A stretch of DNA of 64,000 bases, taken from the NCBI GenBank assembly GCA_903832005.1, contig CAIKZO010000031.1, forward strand, positions 1-64,000. Direction: 5' to 3'. This document shows, piece by piece, positions 36,109 to 45,368 of this stretch (position 1 is its first letter; the number at the start of each line of letters is the position of its first letter). The notes below the pieces were generated by a model that was given only the letters and a program-made list of their open reading frames with translations, was not told the DNA's origin and searched no databases. The translations under genes were made by a program, and so were the position numbers. Source of the stretch: Enhydrobacter aerosaccus. GTDB lineage: Bacteria > Pseudomonadota > Alphaproteobacteria > Reyranellales > Reyranellaceae.

Positions 36109-36866
36109 TTGCCTCCGGTGACGTCGAGGAACGTGCCGGTGATGAAGGACGCCTCCGCGCTTGCCAGCCACAGGATCGCGCGCGCGACCTCCTCCGGTTG
36201 ACCGCCTCTGCCCATCGGGATCGAGTCCTTGACCCGATCGACCCGCCCCGGCTCGCCGCCGCTGGCATGCATCTCGGTGTAGATATGGCCTGGCCGGATG
36301 CAGTTCACGCGTATTCCCTCACGCGCCACTTCCTTGGCGAAGCCGATGGTGAAGGTCTCCAGCGCGCCCTTCGACGCGGCGTAGTCGACATATTCGTTGG
36401 GGCTGCCGAGCCGGGCCGAGGCGGACGAGATGTTGATCACCGAGCCGCCGCGCCCGTTGTGGCGTGTCGACATCCGCTTCACCGCCTGCTGGGCACAGAG
36501 GATGGGACCGATCGCGTTGACCGCAAAGATGCGCTGCATCCGCTCGAAGCCCAGGTCCTCCAGCCGCGACTGCCGCGCCAGCACCCCGGCGTTGTTCACC
36601 AGCACGTCGATGCGGCCGAACTTCTGGTCGATCGCCGCGAACATCTGCGCGACCTGCTCCGGGTCGGCGCTATCGGCGTGCACGGCCAAAGCCCGGCGTC
36701 CGGCGGCTTCGACATCCGCCGCCACCGCACGAGCGGCCACCTCGTTCGAGATGTAGCTGATCGCGACATCGTAGCCTTGGGCCGCCGCCAACCGCGCGGT
36801 CGCCGCACCTACGCCGCGGCTTCCGCCCGTGATCAGAATGACGGGCGCCTGAGACACGGTATCCAT
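36105..36866 (-). CDS. Short-chain dehydrogenase/reductase
   Basis: A 253-residue classical SDR. The cofactor motif TGGSRGVG is at 13-20, NNAG at 91-94, and the catalytic residues are Ser148 (ISSASA), Tyr162 and Lys166 (YAASK). The GGSRG start and the lack of an acidic residue after the second strand suggest NADP(H). It ends FLDVTGGK, typical of the FabG/glucose-dehydrogenase-like branch. Substrate unknown. It overlaps the ggt start and begins 22 bp after kup on the same strand. Confidence 0.9.
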   Translation of the reverse strand: MDTVSQAPVILITGGSRGVGAATARLAAAQGYDVAISYISNEVAARAVAADVEAAGRRALAVHADSADPEQVAQMFAAIDQKFGRIDVLVNNAGVLARQSRLEDLGFERMQRIFAVNAIGPILCAQQAVKRMSTRHNGRGGSVINISSASARLGSPNEYVDYAASKGALETFTIGFAKEVAREGIRVNCIRPGHIYTEMHASGGEPGRVDRVKDSIPMGRGGQPEEVARAILWLASAEASFITGTFLDVTGGK

Positions 36867-36888
36867 CTATCCAAACCTTCTTTTAGAG

Positions 36889-38772
36889 CTAGAGCCTGAC
36901 CTGACGCCCGACCTCGAGGAACCTGTCCGCGGGCAGGTCAAAGCGATCGGGGGCACGGACGGCGTTACGGTACAGGAAGGCGAACAACCCGCGCTGCCAG
37001 GACGGCAGCTGCGGATGGTGCTGGCTGCTGACCACTTCGTCGCTCGCGGCAAAATACAGGGCATCGTCGAGGCTGAGGGGGCAGCCCTGGGCCTGCGCAT
37101 GCTGCAACGCGACTACCAAGTTGGGCACTTCGATGAAGCCGAACCGGACCGTGGCGTGCCACAGGCCGTCGGCGATGTGCTTGACCTCGGCGCGGCTCGC
37201 CTCCTCGACCCTCGGCACCTCCTCGAACACGATCGTCAGAGTGACGACGATCTCCTGCAGCGCCTTCATCTGGGCCACGTGATTGATCAGCACCGGCGGT
37301 ATGGTGAGCGTCGTGCGGCTGAGGAACACCGCCGTGCCCGGCACCCGCGGGATGCGTCCGCTCTCGAGTTCGGCGAGGAAGGTCTCGGGGCTCTTGTGCG
37401 TCTCGGCCAGCTTGGCCGCGACGGCGCGCACGCCGCGGTGCCACGTCGTCATGACGGTGAAGATCACGACGCCGAACAGCAGCGGGATCCAGCCGCCTTC
37501 CGGCAGCTTCAGCAGGTTGGCCGCAAAGAACGCGATGTCGACCACCAGAAAGGCGCCGCTCACCAGCAGCGCCGCGACGATCGGCCAGCGCCAGATGTCG
37601 CGCATGGCGTTGTAGAGCAGCGCCGTGGTCAGCAGCATTGTCGTCGACACCGCCGTGCCGTAGGCGCCTGCCAGCTTATCCGAGCTGCCGAAGCCGTAAG
37701 TCAGCGCCAGGGTGCCGATCATCATCGCCCAGTTCACGAACGGCACGTAGATCTGGCCGTATTCATCGGCCGAGGTCTGGTGGATCTTCAGTCCCGGCAG
37801 CCAGCCGAGCTGCATCGCCTGGCGGGTGAGCGAAAAGGCGCCGGTGATGATGGCCTGGCTGGCGATGATGGTCGCGAAGGTGGCCAGCACGACCAGCGGG
37901 ATCACGGCCCAGGCAGGCGCCAGCTTGAAGAACGGATTACCCTGGAGGCCCGGGTTCTCGATCAGCAGCGCCGTCTGCCCGGCATAGCTCAGCAGCAGCG
38001 CGGGCAGTACGACCGCGTACCAGGAAATGCGGATCGGCGTGCGGCCAAGATGGCCCATGTCGGCGTAGAGCGCCTCGCCGCCGGTGATCGCCAGGAAGAC
38101 GCCGCCCAGCACCACGAAACTGTGCCAGCCATGGTGCGCCAGGAAACCGATCGCGTGGCGCGGATCGACGGCGGCGATGACCTGCGGATGGCGCAGCACG
38201 GCCAGCAGCCCCAGGACGGCGATGGTGGCGAACCACACCAGCATGATCGGCCCGAAGATTCGCCCGATTGTCGCGGTGCCGCGGGACTGGGCGGAAAACA
38301 GCGCCAGCAGGATCACGACCGCCGCCGGCACGACATAGGGCGTGAAATCATCGGTCACGACGTTCAGCCCTTCGAGCGCGCTCAGGACCGAGATGGCCGG
38401 CGTGATGATGCCGTCGCCATAAATCAGTGCGGCGCCGAACAATCCCATGATCAGCAGCGCGCCGGTGCGATAGCTCGCGGCATGACGGCTGGTGACCAGG
38501 GACATCAGGGCCAGGATGCCGCCCTCGCCGTGATTGTCGGCATTCATCACGATCAGGCAGTACTTGATCGACACCGTGACGATCAGCGCCCACACGACGA
38601 GTGACAGCAGCCCCATGGCGTTGGCCGCCGACGGATGGCCGCCGACCGACGTCACGATCGTCTGATAGGTGTAGAGCGGACTGGTGCCGAGGTCGCCATA
38701 GACGATGCCGAGGGCTGCGAGCGCGGCGGTGGTCGTCGCCGGCCGGCGTGTCGTCGTCGAAACGGTGTCCAT
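36889..38772 (-). CDS. kup: Kup-type potassium uptake protein
   Basis: A 627-residue KUP/HAK potassium:proton symporter. GIVYGDLGTSPLYTYQT near residue 22 is the diagnostic TM1 block, followed by about 12 membrane segments (SIKYCLIVMNADNHGEGG, YGDGIITPAISVLSALEG among them) and a cytosolic C-terminal domain of about 170 residues. ATG at 38772 is used; 43 codons upstream are open but unlike the family. Kup proteins supply low-affinity K+ uptake, especially at low pH. It diverges from the AsmA gene (106 bp between starts). Confidence 0.95.
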   Translation of the reverse strand: MDTVSTTTRRPATTTAALAALGIVYGDLGTSPLYTYQTIVTSVGGHPSAANAMGLLSLVVWALIVTVSIKYCLIVMNADNHGEGGILALMSLVTSRHAASYRTGALLIMGLFGAALIYGDGIITPAISVLSALEGLNVVTDDFTPYVVPAAVVILLALFSAQSRGTATIGRIFGPIMLVWFATIAVLGLLAVLRHPQVIAAVDPRHAIGFLAHHGWHSFVVLGGVFLAITGGEALYADMGHLGRTPIRISWYAVVLPALLLSYAGQTALLIENPGLQGNPFFKLAPAWAVIPLVVLATFATIIASQAIITGAFSLTRQAMQLGWLPGLKIHQTSADEYGQIYVPFVNWAMMIGTLALTYGFGSSDKLAGAYGTAVSTTMLLTTALLYNAMRDIWRWPIVAALLVSGAFLVVDIAFFAANLLKLPEGGWIPLLFGVVIFTVMTTWHRGVRAVAAKLAETHKSPETFLAELESGRIPRVPGTAVFLSRTTLTIPPVLINHVAQMKALQEIVVTLTIVFEEVPRVEEASRAEVKHIADGLWHATVRFGFIEVPNLVVALQHAQAQGCPLSLDDALYFAASDEVVSSQHHPQLPSWQRGLFAFLYRNAVRAPDRFDLPADRFLEVGRQVRL

Positions 38773-38878
38773 TGTCGATCTTCGAGCGTCGTGACCTGTT
38801 ACGCAACATATCCCTCCCGCGTTGCAGGTGATCTGCACTGCGACGGAACCTGCCACCACCGAGAGTCGTTCGCGTGAG

Positions 38879-40798
38879 ATGGTCTGGAAAAGAATCGCCA
38901 AAATCGCCGCGGGAGTGCTGGGCGTACTCGTGCTGCTGGTGGGTTTGGCCGCGGCCGGAGGCTATTATTTCCTGACCTCCACCGACTTCCGCAGCCGGGT
39001 CGAGAGCGAGGCCAGTGCCTATTCCGGCCGCAAGACCAAGATCGAGAAGATCACCATCGACTGGGGCACAACGGCGCATGTCCACCTGGCCGGCGTGAAC
39101 ATTGCCAATGCCGACTGGGCCAAGTCGGATCACATGTTCAAGGCCGACGAGATCGACTTCGACATCCGCCTGTGGCCGCTGCTGAAGGGCGACATCGTCC
39201 TGCCCACTCTGGTGCTGCACAAGCCCGACGTCATCGTCGAAGTGGGCGACAAGGAGCAGATCAACTGGAGCTTCGGCGAGAGCCCCGTCACCACCGAGGT
39301 GGCCAAGGCGGTGACGCCGGCCACACGCATTCAGACGCCGCTGATCGGCCAGCTGCAGATCACCGAAGGCAAGCTCGGATACCAGGATCCCAAGCGCAAG
39401 CTCGCCCTCGACGGCTCGATCTCGACGGCGTCGGGCAAGGCCGGTGCACAGCCACAGGCCGAGCTGTCGCTGAAGGGCAAGCTCGAGAACCAGCCGCTCA
39501 CGGTGCATTTCGTCGGCGGGTCGGCGCTGATGCTGCGCGACACCAAGGAACCCTATCCGATCGATCTGGAGATCGCCTACGCCGGCACCAAGCTCGCCGC
39601 GAAGGGCACGGTGCAGGACCCGTTCGCCTGGACCGGCGCCGACGTAGATCTCACTTTGTCGGGGCCCAACCTGTCGGAGATCTATCCGCTGCTCGGCATT
39701 CCGGGGCCGCCGACGCCACCCTATCGCATCGCCGGCAAGCTCGACCACGAGCCCGGCAAGTGGAAGTTCGTGAACACCAAGTGGCACGTCGGCGACAGCG
39801 ATCTCGCGGGCGACATCTTCATCGACGAAACCAAGAAGCCCGAGTTCCTGACCGCGAAGCTCGTGTCCAGCAACCTTGCCTTCAAGGACCTGGCGCCACT
39901 GATCGGCGCATCGCCGGGCAAGACCGGCAACGTCAACGCCCAGCAGGCCGCGACCCAGCAGCAACTCGAGGCGTCCGGAGACCTCTTCCCCAACGTGCCG
40001 CTGCATGTCGAGCGCCTGCGCGCGATGAACATGGATGTCAGCCTCGACGCCAAGCGCGTCGTGGCGCCTGCGTACCTGCCGGTGCAGGCGCTGGCCTTCC
40101 GTGTGCTGATCAACGACGGCGTGGCGACTGTGAAGCCGCTCACCCTGTCGCTAGTCGGCGGCGGCACGATCGCGGGCAACATGAGCATCGATGCCCACAC
40201 CGACGATCCCAGGGTGGCGATGAACCTCAAGGCGAGCGACGTCGAACTGGCGTCCTTCTTCCGCAACTCGCAATATTTCGACACGACCCATGGCAAGATT
40301 CAGGGCCATGTCACCCTCGCCGGCCACGGGCGGTCGCTGGCGCAGGTGATGAGCCGTGCCGACGGCCATGTCGAGGTGGCGCTGGGCGGCGGCTCGGTCA
40401 GCAGCCTGATGGTGAGCCTGGCCGGCCTGCAGCTGTTCGACGCGCTGATCATCTATGTGACGGGCGACAAGCGCATCCCGATCCAGTGCGCGGTCGGACG
40501 CTATAACCTGCAGCAGGGCAACGGCGTGCTCGACCGCACGATCCTCGACACTCAGAAATCGGTGCTCGACGTGCAGGGCCAGGTGTCGCTGCAGAGCCAG
40601 GCGGTGAACCTCCAGATCAAGGCGCACCCCAAGTCGTTCGACCTGCTCGACCTGCACGGGCCGGTCGCGGTCGAAGGCAAGATTCGCGCGCCGCAGGTCA
40701 GCCTCGGGCGCTCGCTGCCGATCCCGACGCCGGTGTTCGGCAACGCCAAAGGCGTCGACTGCGCCGGCCTGACCGCGCAGTTGCTCACCGGCGAATGA
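38879..40798 (+). CDS. AsmA family protein
   Basis: A 639-residue protein with an N-terminal membrane anchor (about residues 7-29) and a long periplasmic beta-rich repeat region typical of AsmA/TamB-like bridge proteins that move phospholipids between membranes. SRVESEASAYSGRKTKIEKI after the anchor and the C-terminal ILDTQKSVLDVQGQVSLQSQ with FDLLDLHGPVAVEGKI are family-typical. ATG at 38879 is preferred to a start 19 codons upstream. It is coupled to yihY (4-bp ATGA overlap). Confidence 0.88.
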   Translation: MVWKRIAKIAAGVLGVLVLLVGLAAAGGYYFLTSTDFRSRVESEASAYSGRKTKIEKITIDWGTTAHVHLAGVNIANADWAKSDHMFKADEIDFDIRLWPLLKGDIVLPTLVLHKPDVIVEVGDKEQINWSFGESPVTTEVAKAVTPATRIQTPLIGQLQITEGKLGYQDPKRKLALDGSISTASGKAGAQPQAELSLKGKLENQPLTVHFVGGSALMLRDTKEPYPIDLEIAYAGTKLAAKGTVQDPFAWTGADVDLTLSGPNLSEIYPLLGIPGPPTPPYRIAGKLDHEPGKWKFVNTKWHVGDSDLAGDIFIDETKKPEFLTAKLVSSNLAFKDLAPLIGASPGKTGNVNAQQAATQQQLEASGDLFPNVPLHVERLRAMNMDVSLDAKRVVAPAYLPVQALAFRVLINDGVATVKPLTLSLVGGGTIAGNMSIDAHTDDPRVAMNLKASDVELASFFRNSQYFDTTHGKIQGHVTLAGHGRSLAQVMSRADGHVEVALGGGSVSSLMVSLAGLQLFDALIIYVTGDKRIPIQCAVGRYNLQQGNGVLDRTILDTQKSVLDVQGQVSLQSQAVNLQIKAHPKSFDLLDLHGPVAVEGKIRAPQVSLGRSLPIPTPVFGNAKGVDCAGLTAQLLTGE

Positions 40799-41733
40799 AT
40801 CTCGGACCATTGAGGCTGGACCGCTGGGTCCTGCATCCGCTGTGGCGGGTGGCGAAGGAGACGGTCGAAGGCTTCATCGACGACGATGCGCTGAGCCGTG
40901 GTGCCGCCATCGCCTACTACACGCTGTTTGCGATGGCTCCCATGTTGCTGGTCGCGATCGCCATATCCGGCCTGGCGTTTGGCGAGGACGCCGCGCGCGG
41001 CGCCATCGTCGCCCAGTTCGCGGCGCTGATGGGCAGCCAGACGGCGGAAGCCATGCAGGCGGTGATCAAGGGCGCTAGCGATCCCAAGACCGGCGCCTTC
41101 GCCTCGGTGATCGGCATCGCGGCTGCGATCGTCACCCTGACCGGCGTGTTCGGCGAAGTGCAGGCCTCGCTCAACGCGATCTGGAAGGTGACGTCCAAGA
41201 GCTCGGTGGTGACGCGGCTGATGCGCGCCCGCCTCGCCAGCCTCGGCCTCGTGGTGACCGCGGGCTTTCTCCTGTCGGTGTCCCTGATCGTGAGCGCCGC
41301 GCTTTCCGCTGCCTCGATCTACCTCAAGGCGGTCTTTCCCGCGGCCGCGATCACCCTGCAGGTGGTCGACATCGTGGCGTCACTGCTGCTGATCTCGCTA
41401 CTGTTCGCCGCCATCTACAAGGTGCTGCCCGACACCGAGATCGGTTGGCGCGACGTGGCCGTCGGCGGGATCGTCACCGGCGTGCTGTTCGACGGCGGCA
41501 AATACCTGATCGCCCTCTACATCGGCCAGAGCAATATCTCCTCGACCTACGGCACGGCGGGCGCTTTGGTCGTGCTGCTGGTGTGGATCTACTACTCGGC
41601 GCAGATCTTTTTATTCGGCGCCGAATTCACCCACGCCTTCGCCAAACTCTACGGCACGCGGTCGAACAGCGGGAGCACGGTCACTCCTTCACCTGCACTC
41701 CGAGATCGTCGACAATCCCCTTCCAGCGCTTGA
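40795..41733 (+). CDS. YihY/BrkB-family inner membrane protein
   Basis: A 312-residue protein with six membrane segments in the YihY/virulence-factor BrkB arrangement: SRGAAIAYYTLFAMAPMLLV in the first, GVFGEVQASLNAIWKV in the central loop, YKVLPDTEIGWRDVAVGG and LVVLLVWIYYSAQIFLFGAEF near the end. The family is not RNase BN despite old annotations; its function is unknown and probably envelope-related. It is translationally coupled to AsmA, which fits an envelope role. The 3' end overlaps the convergent Bug gene by 53 bp. Confidence 0.9.
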   Translation: MNLGPLRLDRWVLHPLWRVAKETVEGFIDDDALSRGAAIAYYTLFAMAPMLLVAIAISGLAFGEDAARGAIVAQFAALMGSQTAEAMQAVIKGASDPKTGAFASVIGIAAAIVTLTGVFGEVQASLNAIWKVTSKSSVVTRLMRARLASLGLVVTAGFLLSVSLIVSAALSAASIYLKAVFPAAAITLQVVDIVASLLLISLLFAAIYKVLPDTEIGWRDVAVGGIVTGVLFDGGKYLIALYIGQSNISSTYGTAGALVVLLVWIYYSAQIFLFGAEFTHAFAKLYGTRSNSGSTVTPSPALRDRRQSPSSA

Positions 41734-42646
41734 GCTCCTGGGCGAAGTAAGCCGCGAAATGCTCGGGCGAGTCGGCGACGGCGGTGGCGCCGTCGGCCTT
41801 TAGGCGCTCGGCGATCTGCGGCAGCCGGACGGTGGCCGCCAGCGCCTCATGTAGCTCGTTCACGATCGCGGGCGGCGTCTTGCTCGGCAGGAAGAAGCCG
41901 TGCCACTGGTCGGCGATCAGCCCATGGAAGCCCACGCCGTCGAGCGTCGGCACGCCGGGCGCCTGCTCGATCGGCTGGGCACCGCTGATCGCGACCGCCA
42001 CCAGTTGTCCGGACTCGACGAACGGCTTCACCACCGGCCAGATCATCAGCGCCACCTGCACGTCACCCGCGACGATGGCCTGCAGCAATTGGCCCGCGCC
42101 GCGATAGGGCACGTGCGTGACATCGGCGATCGCCGCCTGCTTGAACAGCTTCGCCAGGATCAGGGCCGACGAGGAGCCGGCGCCCTGCGAGCCGAAATTG
42201 ACCGGCACCTTCTCGCGCCGCACCCGGTCGAGATAACCCGTGAGATCCTTCGCTTTCTGATCGGCACGCACGACCAGCACCAGCGGCTGCGAGATCATCA
42301 GGCTGAGCGGAAGCAGGTCGCGCTCGGTGTCGAACGGCATCTGCGGCAGGATGAACGGGTTGATGGCGACCGACGAGGAGCCGTAGAGCAGCGTATGACC
42401 GTCGGGGGCGGCGTGCACCACGACCTCGGCGCCGATGTTGCCGCTGGCGCCCGAGCGGTTCTCGACGACCACCGGACATTTCAGGAAGCCCGAGAGCGGC
42501 TCGGCATAGAGGCGCGCGTAGATGTCGTTGCCGCCGCCCGGCACATACGGCACGACGAGGCGGACCGGCGCACGGTCGAGCGCGTGCGCCGCCGCGGGCA
42601 ACAGCGCCGTCGAAAGAAGACCCAGACCAAGATCGCGACGCCGCAT
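41681..42646 (-). CDS. Bug/TctC-family periplasmic solute-binding protein, third copy
   Basis: A 321-residue tripartite tricarboxylate receptor. Signal peptide MRRRDLGLGLLSTALLPAAA-HA, then VRLVVPYVPGGGNDIYAR, VENRSGASGNIGAE and APDGHTLLYGSSS, all canonical. The overall sequence is clearly diverged from the tandem pair at 14713-16727, so it is not part of that duplication. Frame extension upstream of 42646 is ignored because the signal peptide starts there. No TctAB genes are adjacent. Periplasmic; ligand unknown. Confidence 0.92.
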   Translation of the reverse strand: MRRRDLGLGLLSTALLPAAAHALDRAPVRLVVPYVPGGGNDIYARLYAEPLSGFLKCPVVVENRSGASGNIGAEVVVHAAPDGHTLLYGSSSVAINPFILPQMPFDTERDLLPLSLMISQPLVLVVRADQKAKDLTGYLDRVRREKVPVNFGSQGAGSSSALILAKLFKQAAIADVTHVPYRGAGQLLQAIVAGDVQVALMIWPVVKPFVESGQLVAVAISGAQPIEQAPGVPTLDGVGFHGLIADQWHGFFLPSKTPPAIVNELHEALAATVRLPQIAERLKADGATAVADSPEHFAAYFAQELKRWKGIVDDLGVQVKE

Positions 42647-42685
42647 TGTACTCTCCCTGCCGTGAAGCCTCGCACAGCATGATCC

Positions 42686-43489
42686 ATGCCGGAAGCGCGC
42701 CGGCTGGACATCGGGCCGCTGTGCGAAGAGACTCCGCGCATGGTGTTCACGGCAGCACACCGGGACGAACTCGTCCGGCAGGGCTACACGATCGTGGAAG
42801 GCGCGGTCGACGATGCACGCCTGCGCGCCGCCCAGGAAGCAGCGCAGCACCTCGCCGAGATCTTCCCCGAGGGCGGCTGGGCGCGTTCGAAGAACGAGCT
42901 CTGGCGCGAGATCAAGCATGCCGATCATCCTGCCTTCCTGGCGATCGCGGCCGACCTGCTCGATCCGCTGGCGCTCGAGATCCTGGAGACGGTGCATGTC
43001 CCCGACCGCATCCAGCTCGCCCAGACGCTGCCAGAGTTCAAGACGGCGGGGATCGTCGGTCGGCATTTCCATATCGACGGCGGGCTTGGTCCCTCGCTCG
43101 CCGCCTTCAACGTGTTGTTTGGCGTGGCGCTGAGCGATGTGCAATCCGACACAGCGGGCGGCTTCCATGTCCTGTCCGGCAGCCACGAAAAATTCTCCGC
43201 CGAGTTCCGTCGCCAGCCGCGGGGCACCGATGTCCATTGGGGCGAGGCCAAGATCGCCGCGCAAAAGCGCTTCCTCGAGGGCGCGCAAATGGTGGTGCCC
43301 CGTCTCAAGGCGGGCGACATCATCGTGGCTCATAGTTTCCTGGCGCACGGCACGTCGGCCAACACGACCGACTGCCGGCGCGACATGATCTTCCAGCGCC
43401 GCGCCGCCTGGCCGCTGATCGATGCCGCCACTCAGAAGGAAGCGCGCGAGGCCTTCATGCGCGATCCCTGGATTTTCTTCCGGCGTTAA
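42686..43489 (+). CDS. Phytanoyl-CoA dioxygenase (PhyH) family oxygenase
   Basis: A 267-residue Fe(II)/2-oxoglutarate oxygenase. The metal triad is H-x-D at His129-Asp131 (RHFHIDGG) and a distal His221 (LAHGTSANTTD), with the Arg-rich CRRDMIFQRR following for 2-oxoglutarate binding. The start could be ATG 42686 or ATG 42740 (MVFTAAHRDEL); neither has a strong ribosome site, and homology begins near the second. PhyH enzymes hydroxylate small carboxylates, phosphonates or halogenated compounds; PhnY and TmpA of phosphonate breakdown belong here. An HD protein with PhnZ-like ligands lies 1 kb away on the other strand. Cytosolic. Confidence 0.85.
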   Translation: MPEARRLDIGPLCEETPRMVFTAAHRDELVRQGYTIVEGAVDDARLRAAQEAAQHLAEIFPEGGWARSKNELWREIKHADHPAFLAIAADLLDPLALEILETVHVPDRIQLAQTLPEFKTAGIVGRHFHIDGGLGPSLAAFNVLFGVALSDVQSDTAGGFHVLSGSHEKFSAEFRRQPRGTDVHWGEAKIAAQKRFLEGAQMVVPRLKAGDIIVAHSFLAHGTSANTTDCRRDMIFQRRAAWPLIDAATQKEAREAFMRDPWIFFRR

Positions 43490-44427
43490 CCCGGCGGGGT
43501 CACCGGCTTCTTCTCGGGCGGAATCTTGGAGGCTTCCGCGAACACACCGCCGAACAGGCCGATCGCCTGATCCTTGAACAGGCCGACCAGGAAGCCCGCC
43601 AGCGCGGCGGAGAACGGATTGAGGTTGTCGTTCACCACCGGTCCGCTCGCCGTCGTGCTGCTTCCGGTGAAGAAGACCATGTGGCCGCCCTTGATCAAAA
43701 GATAGACGGCGAAGCCCAGCGCACAGCCGACCGCGACATCCTTCACGGTGGTGAATCCGCTCGACCTCAGGCCGGCAACCAGGCTGCCGACGCCAGCCGA
43801 CAGGATGATGAAAAGGAAGAACAAATCCTCCTTCGGCCTGGAATCGAAATCGAAGCCGAACCACGAGTATGTCGCGAAGGGCGGATAGAGGATCGGTTCG
43901 AGCTCGCCCCGCGTGGCCTCGCTGACATCACGATCACCGGGAAAGGTCGCTTTCAGAAGGAACGGCTCGGCATGGTTGATAGGCTGGCTGTTTGCCCGCG
44001 CCTTCGCATCCGCCTGGGTCATCCGCTGGTTAAGGACGGCGCAGTCTTCGCGAAAGCCTCCATGAGGAGAGGTTATGACCGCCGCCACGCCGCATCGATC
44101 GCCCGACGATCCGCGGCTGTTCAGCCGGTCGTAGTTCCGCGTCTGGTCCTGCGCCGTCTGGGTCTTGCTGAGATTGACGTCCGTCGGGTCGCAGCCAGGC
44201 CTCTTGGCCGCCTCTGGAGACGCACCGCACACTTCGAGGGCCGCGAGGTAGGTTTGCAGTCCCTTATAGTCGGCCAGTCGGCTCGAAATCTCCGTCAGAG
44301 CCCCGACGCAGAGATAGACGAAGAAGGCCAACAGGACGACGTTCGGCCCGGCGACGACCCATTCCGCTCTATACCAAGGCACAGGCGACACGGGCGCCAC
44401 GATGACGGGCACGTTTGGATCTGGCAT
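43486..44427 (-). CDS. Membrane protein of unknown function
   Basis: A 313-residue protein with one N-terminal membrane segment (about residues 27-48), a soluble central region of about 150 residues rich in Cys, Asp and Arg, and three more hydrophobic segments near residues 204-224, 232-252 and 272-290. I recognise no family. The ATG has GGGGAGAG upstream. It overlaps the PhyH gene tail to tail by 4 bp. The central domain, between TM1 and TM2, is probably periplasmic and has five cysteines that could pair. Confidence 0.6.
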   Translation of the reverse strand: MPDPNVPVIVAPVSPVPWYRAEWVVAGPNVVLLAFFVYLCVGALTEISSRLADYKGLQTYLAALEVCGASPEAAKRPGCDPTDVNLSKTQTAQDQTRNYDRLNSRGSSGDRCGVAAVITSPHGGFREDCAVLNQRMTQADAKARANSQPINHAEPFLLKATFPGDRDVSEATRGELEPILYPPFATYSWFGFDFDSRPKEDLFFLFIILSAGVGSLVAGLRSSGFTTVKDVAVGCALGFAVYLLIKGGHMVFFTGSSTTASGPVVNDNLNPFSAALAGFLVGLFKDQAIGLFGGVFAEASKIPPEKKPVTPPG

Positions 44428-44496
44428 GGCTCTCCCCCCGGTTAGCCTGTGCCAGACTAACGCGGTTGCAGTAGCGCCAGTTAGTACAATTTTCCC

Positions 44497-45252
44497 TTAC
44501 AGGTACTTCGCCGGCCGGATGATGGCGCGCCACATGTGCGCGACCGGGCTGTTGTCGTAGCCCAGGCCCTGGCTCGGCTGCTTGAAGTTGCGGCCGATGA
44601 TGTCGACGAACTCGTCGAGCTCGACATGCAGGTTGGGATCGAACGAGTAGATGTCGTTCATCGTGATCAGGCGGCCCGACATGTACCACTTGTGGTTCCG
44701 CATCCGCTTGTAGTCTTCCTCGATGTAGGGATCGGGCCGGTAGTCGGCGCCGAACCAGTCGAGATAGTTCTGCGGATATTCGTAGCCGACCGACGGATCG
44801 GGATAGAAGCGCAGCACCTGATGCGCGCGGATCGCCCACACCGACTCCTCGTCGAGATAGGGCTCGACCAGTTGCGCACCCCAGTAGCCGTGGTCGCCAC
44901 GGATGAAGCCGACAACAGCGATATCGTGCAGCAGGCAGGCCAGCACCATCTTCTCGGAGAGGCCCGCCTTCTTGGCGTGATGCGCGCTCTGCAGCAGGTG
45001 CATCGAGGGGCCAAAGCGGTACTTGAAGAAGTCGACGAGGGTCGGCGCCTCGGGCATCGCCGGCAGCCGCGGATCGTCACCCATCATCAGCTGCGCGCCG
45101 GGCCTTTGCTTCAGCAGCGCGCCGGCGGCGGGCGACGGGCCCATGTTGCCATCGGCATACATGTGCAGCCGCGACTTGATGACGATGTGATCGAGCTCAC
45201 GCGCCATCTTCTCTTCCATGGCATCGGCGCGTTGCGAGAGCGTAACGGTCAT
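44497..45252 (-). CDS. HD-domain protein with PhnZ/MIOX-like metal-ligand pattern
   Basis: A 251-residue HD protein. His85 (MHLLQSA), His109-Asp110 (ACLLHD), His121 (DHGYWGA), His144 (RAHQVLRFY) and Asp200 form the ligand series of the mixed-valence di-iron HD oxygenases (PhnZ, TmpB, inositol oxygenase). The spacings 24, 23 and 56 equal or nearly equal those I recall for PhnZ; only the HD-to-third-His spacing is shorter (12). The HLLQSAHHAKKAG start of the core is also PhnZ-like. The protein is longer than PhnZ, with about 80 extra N-terminal residues. GGAGGAAAG precedes the ATG. It may oxidatively cleave a hydroxylated substrate; HD phosphohydrolase activity is the alternative. Confidence 0.7.
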   Translation of the reverse strand: MTVTLSQRADAMEEKMARELDHIVIKSRLHMYADGNMGPSPAAGALLKQRPGAQLMMGDDPRLPAMPEAPTLVDFFKYRFGPSMHLLQSAHHAKKAGLSEKMVLACLLHDIAVVGFIRGDHGYWGAQLVEPYLDEESVWAIRAHQVLRFYPDPSVGYEYPQNYLDWFGADYRPDPYIEEDYKRMRNHKWYMSGRLITMNDIYSFDPNLHVELDEFVDIIGRNFKQPSQGLGYDNSPVAHMWRAIIRPAKYL

Positions 45253-45368
45253 CGCTTTCCTCCGTGATTTTGCAGCAGCCTAGCACCTCGGGGCCCGGAC
45301 TGACGAGAGGGGGTGCGCCCCATCGAAGCTGCCGGAGCCATTTCGATTGACCCCGGGGAGATAAGGCG

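Noticed and set aside
42647..43864. N-terminal extension of the third Bug receptor to 43864
   Set aside because: The signal peptide begins at 42646 and the upstream part is antisense of the PhyH gene.
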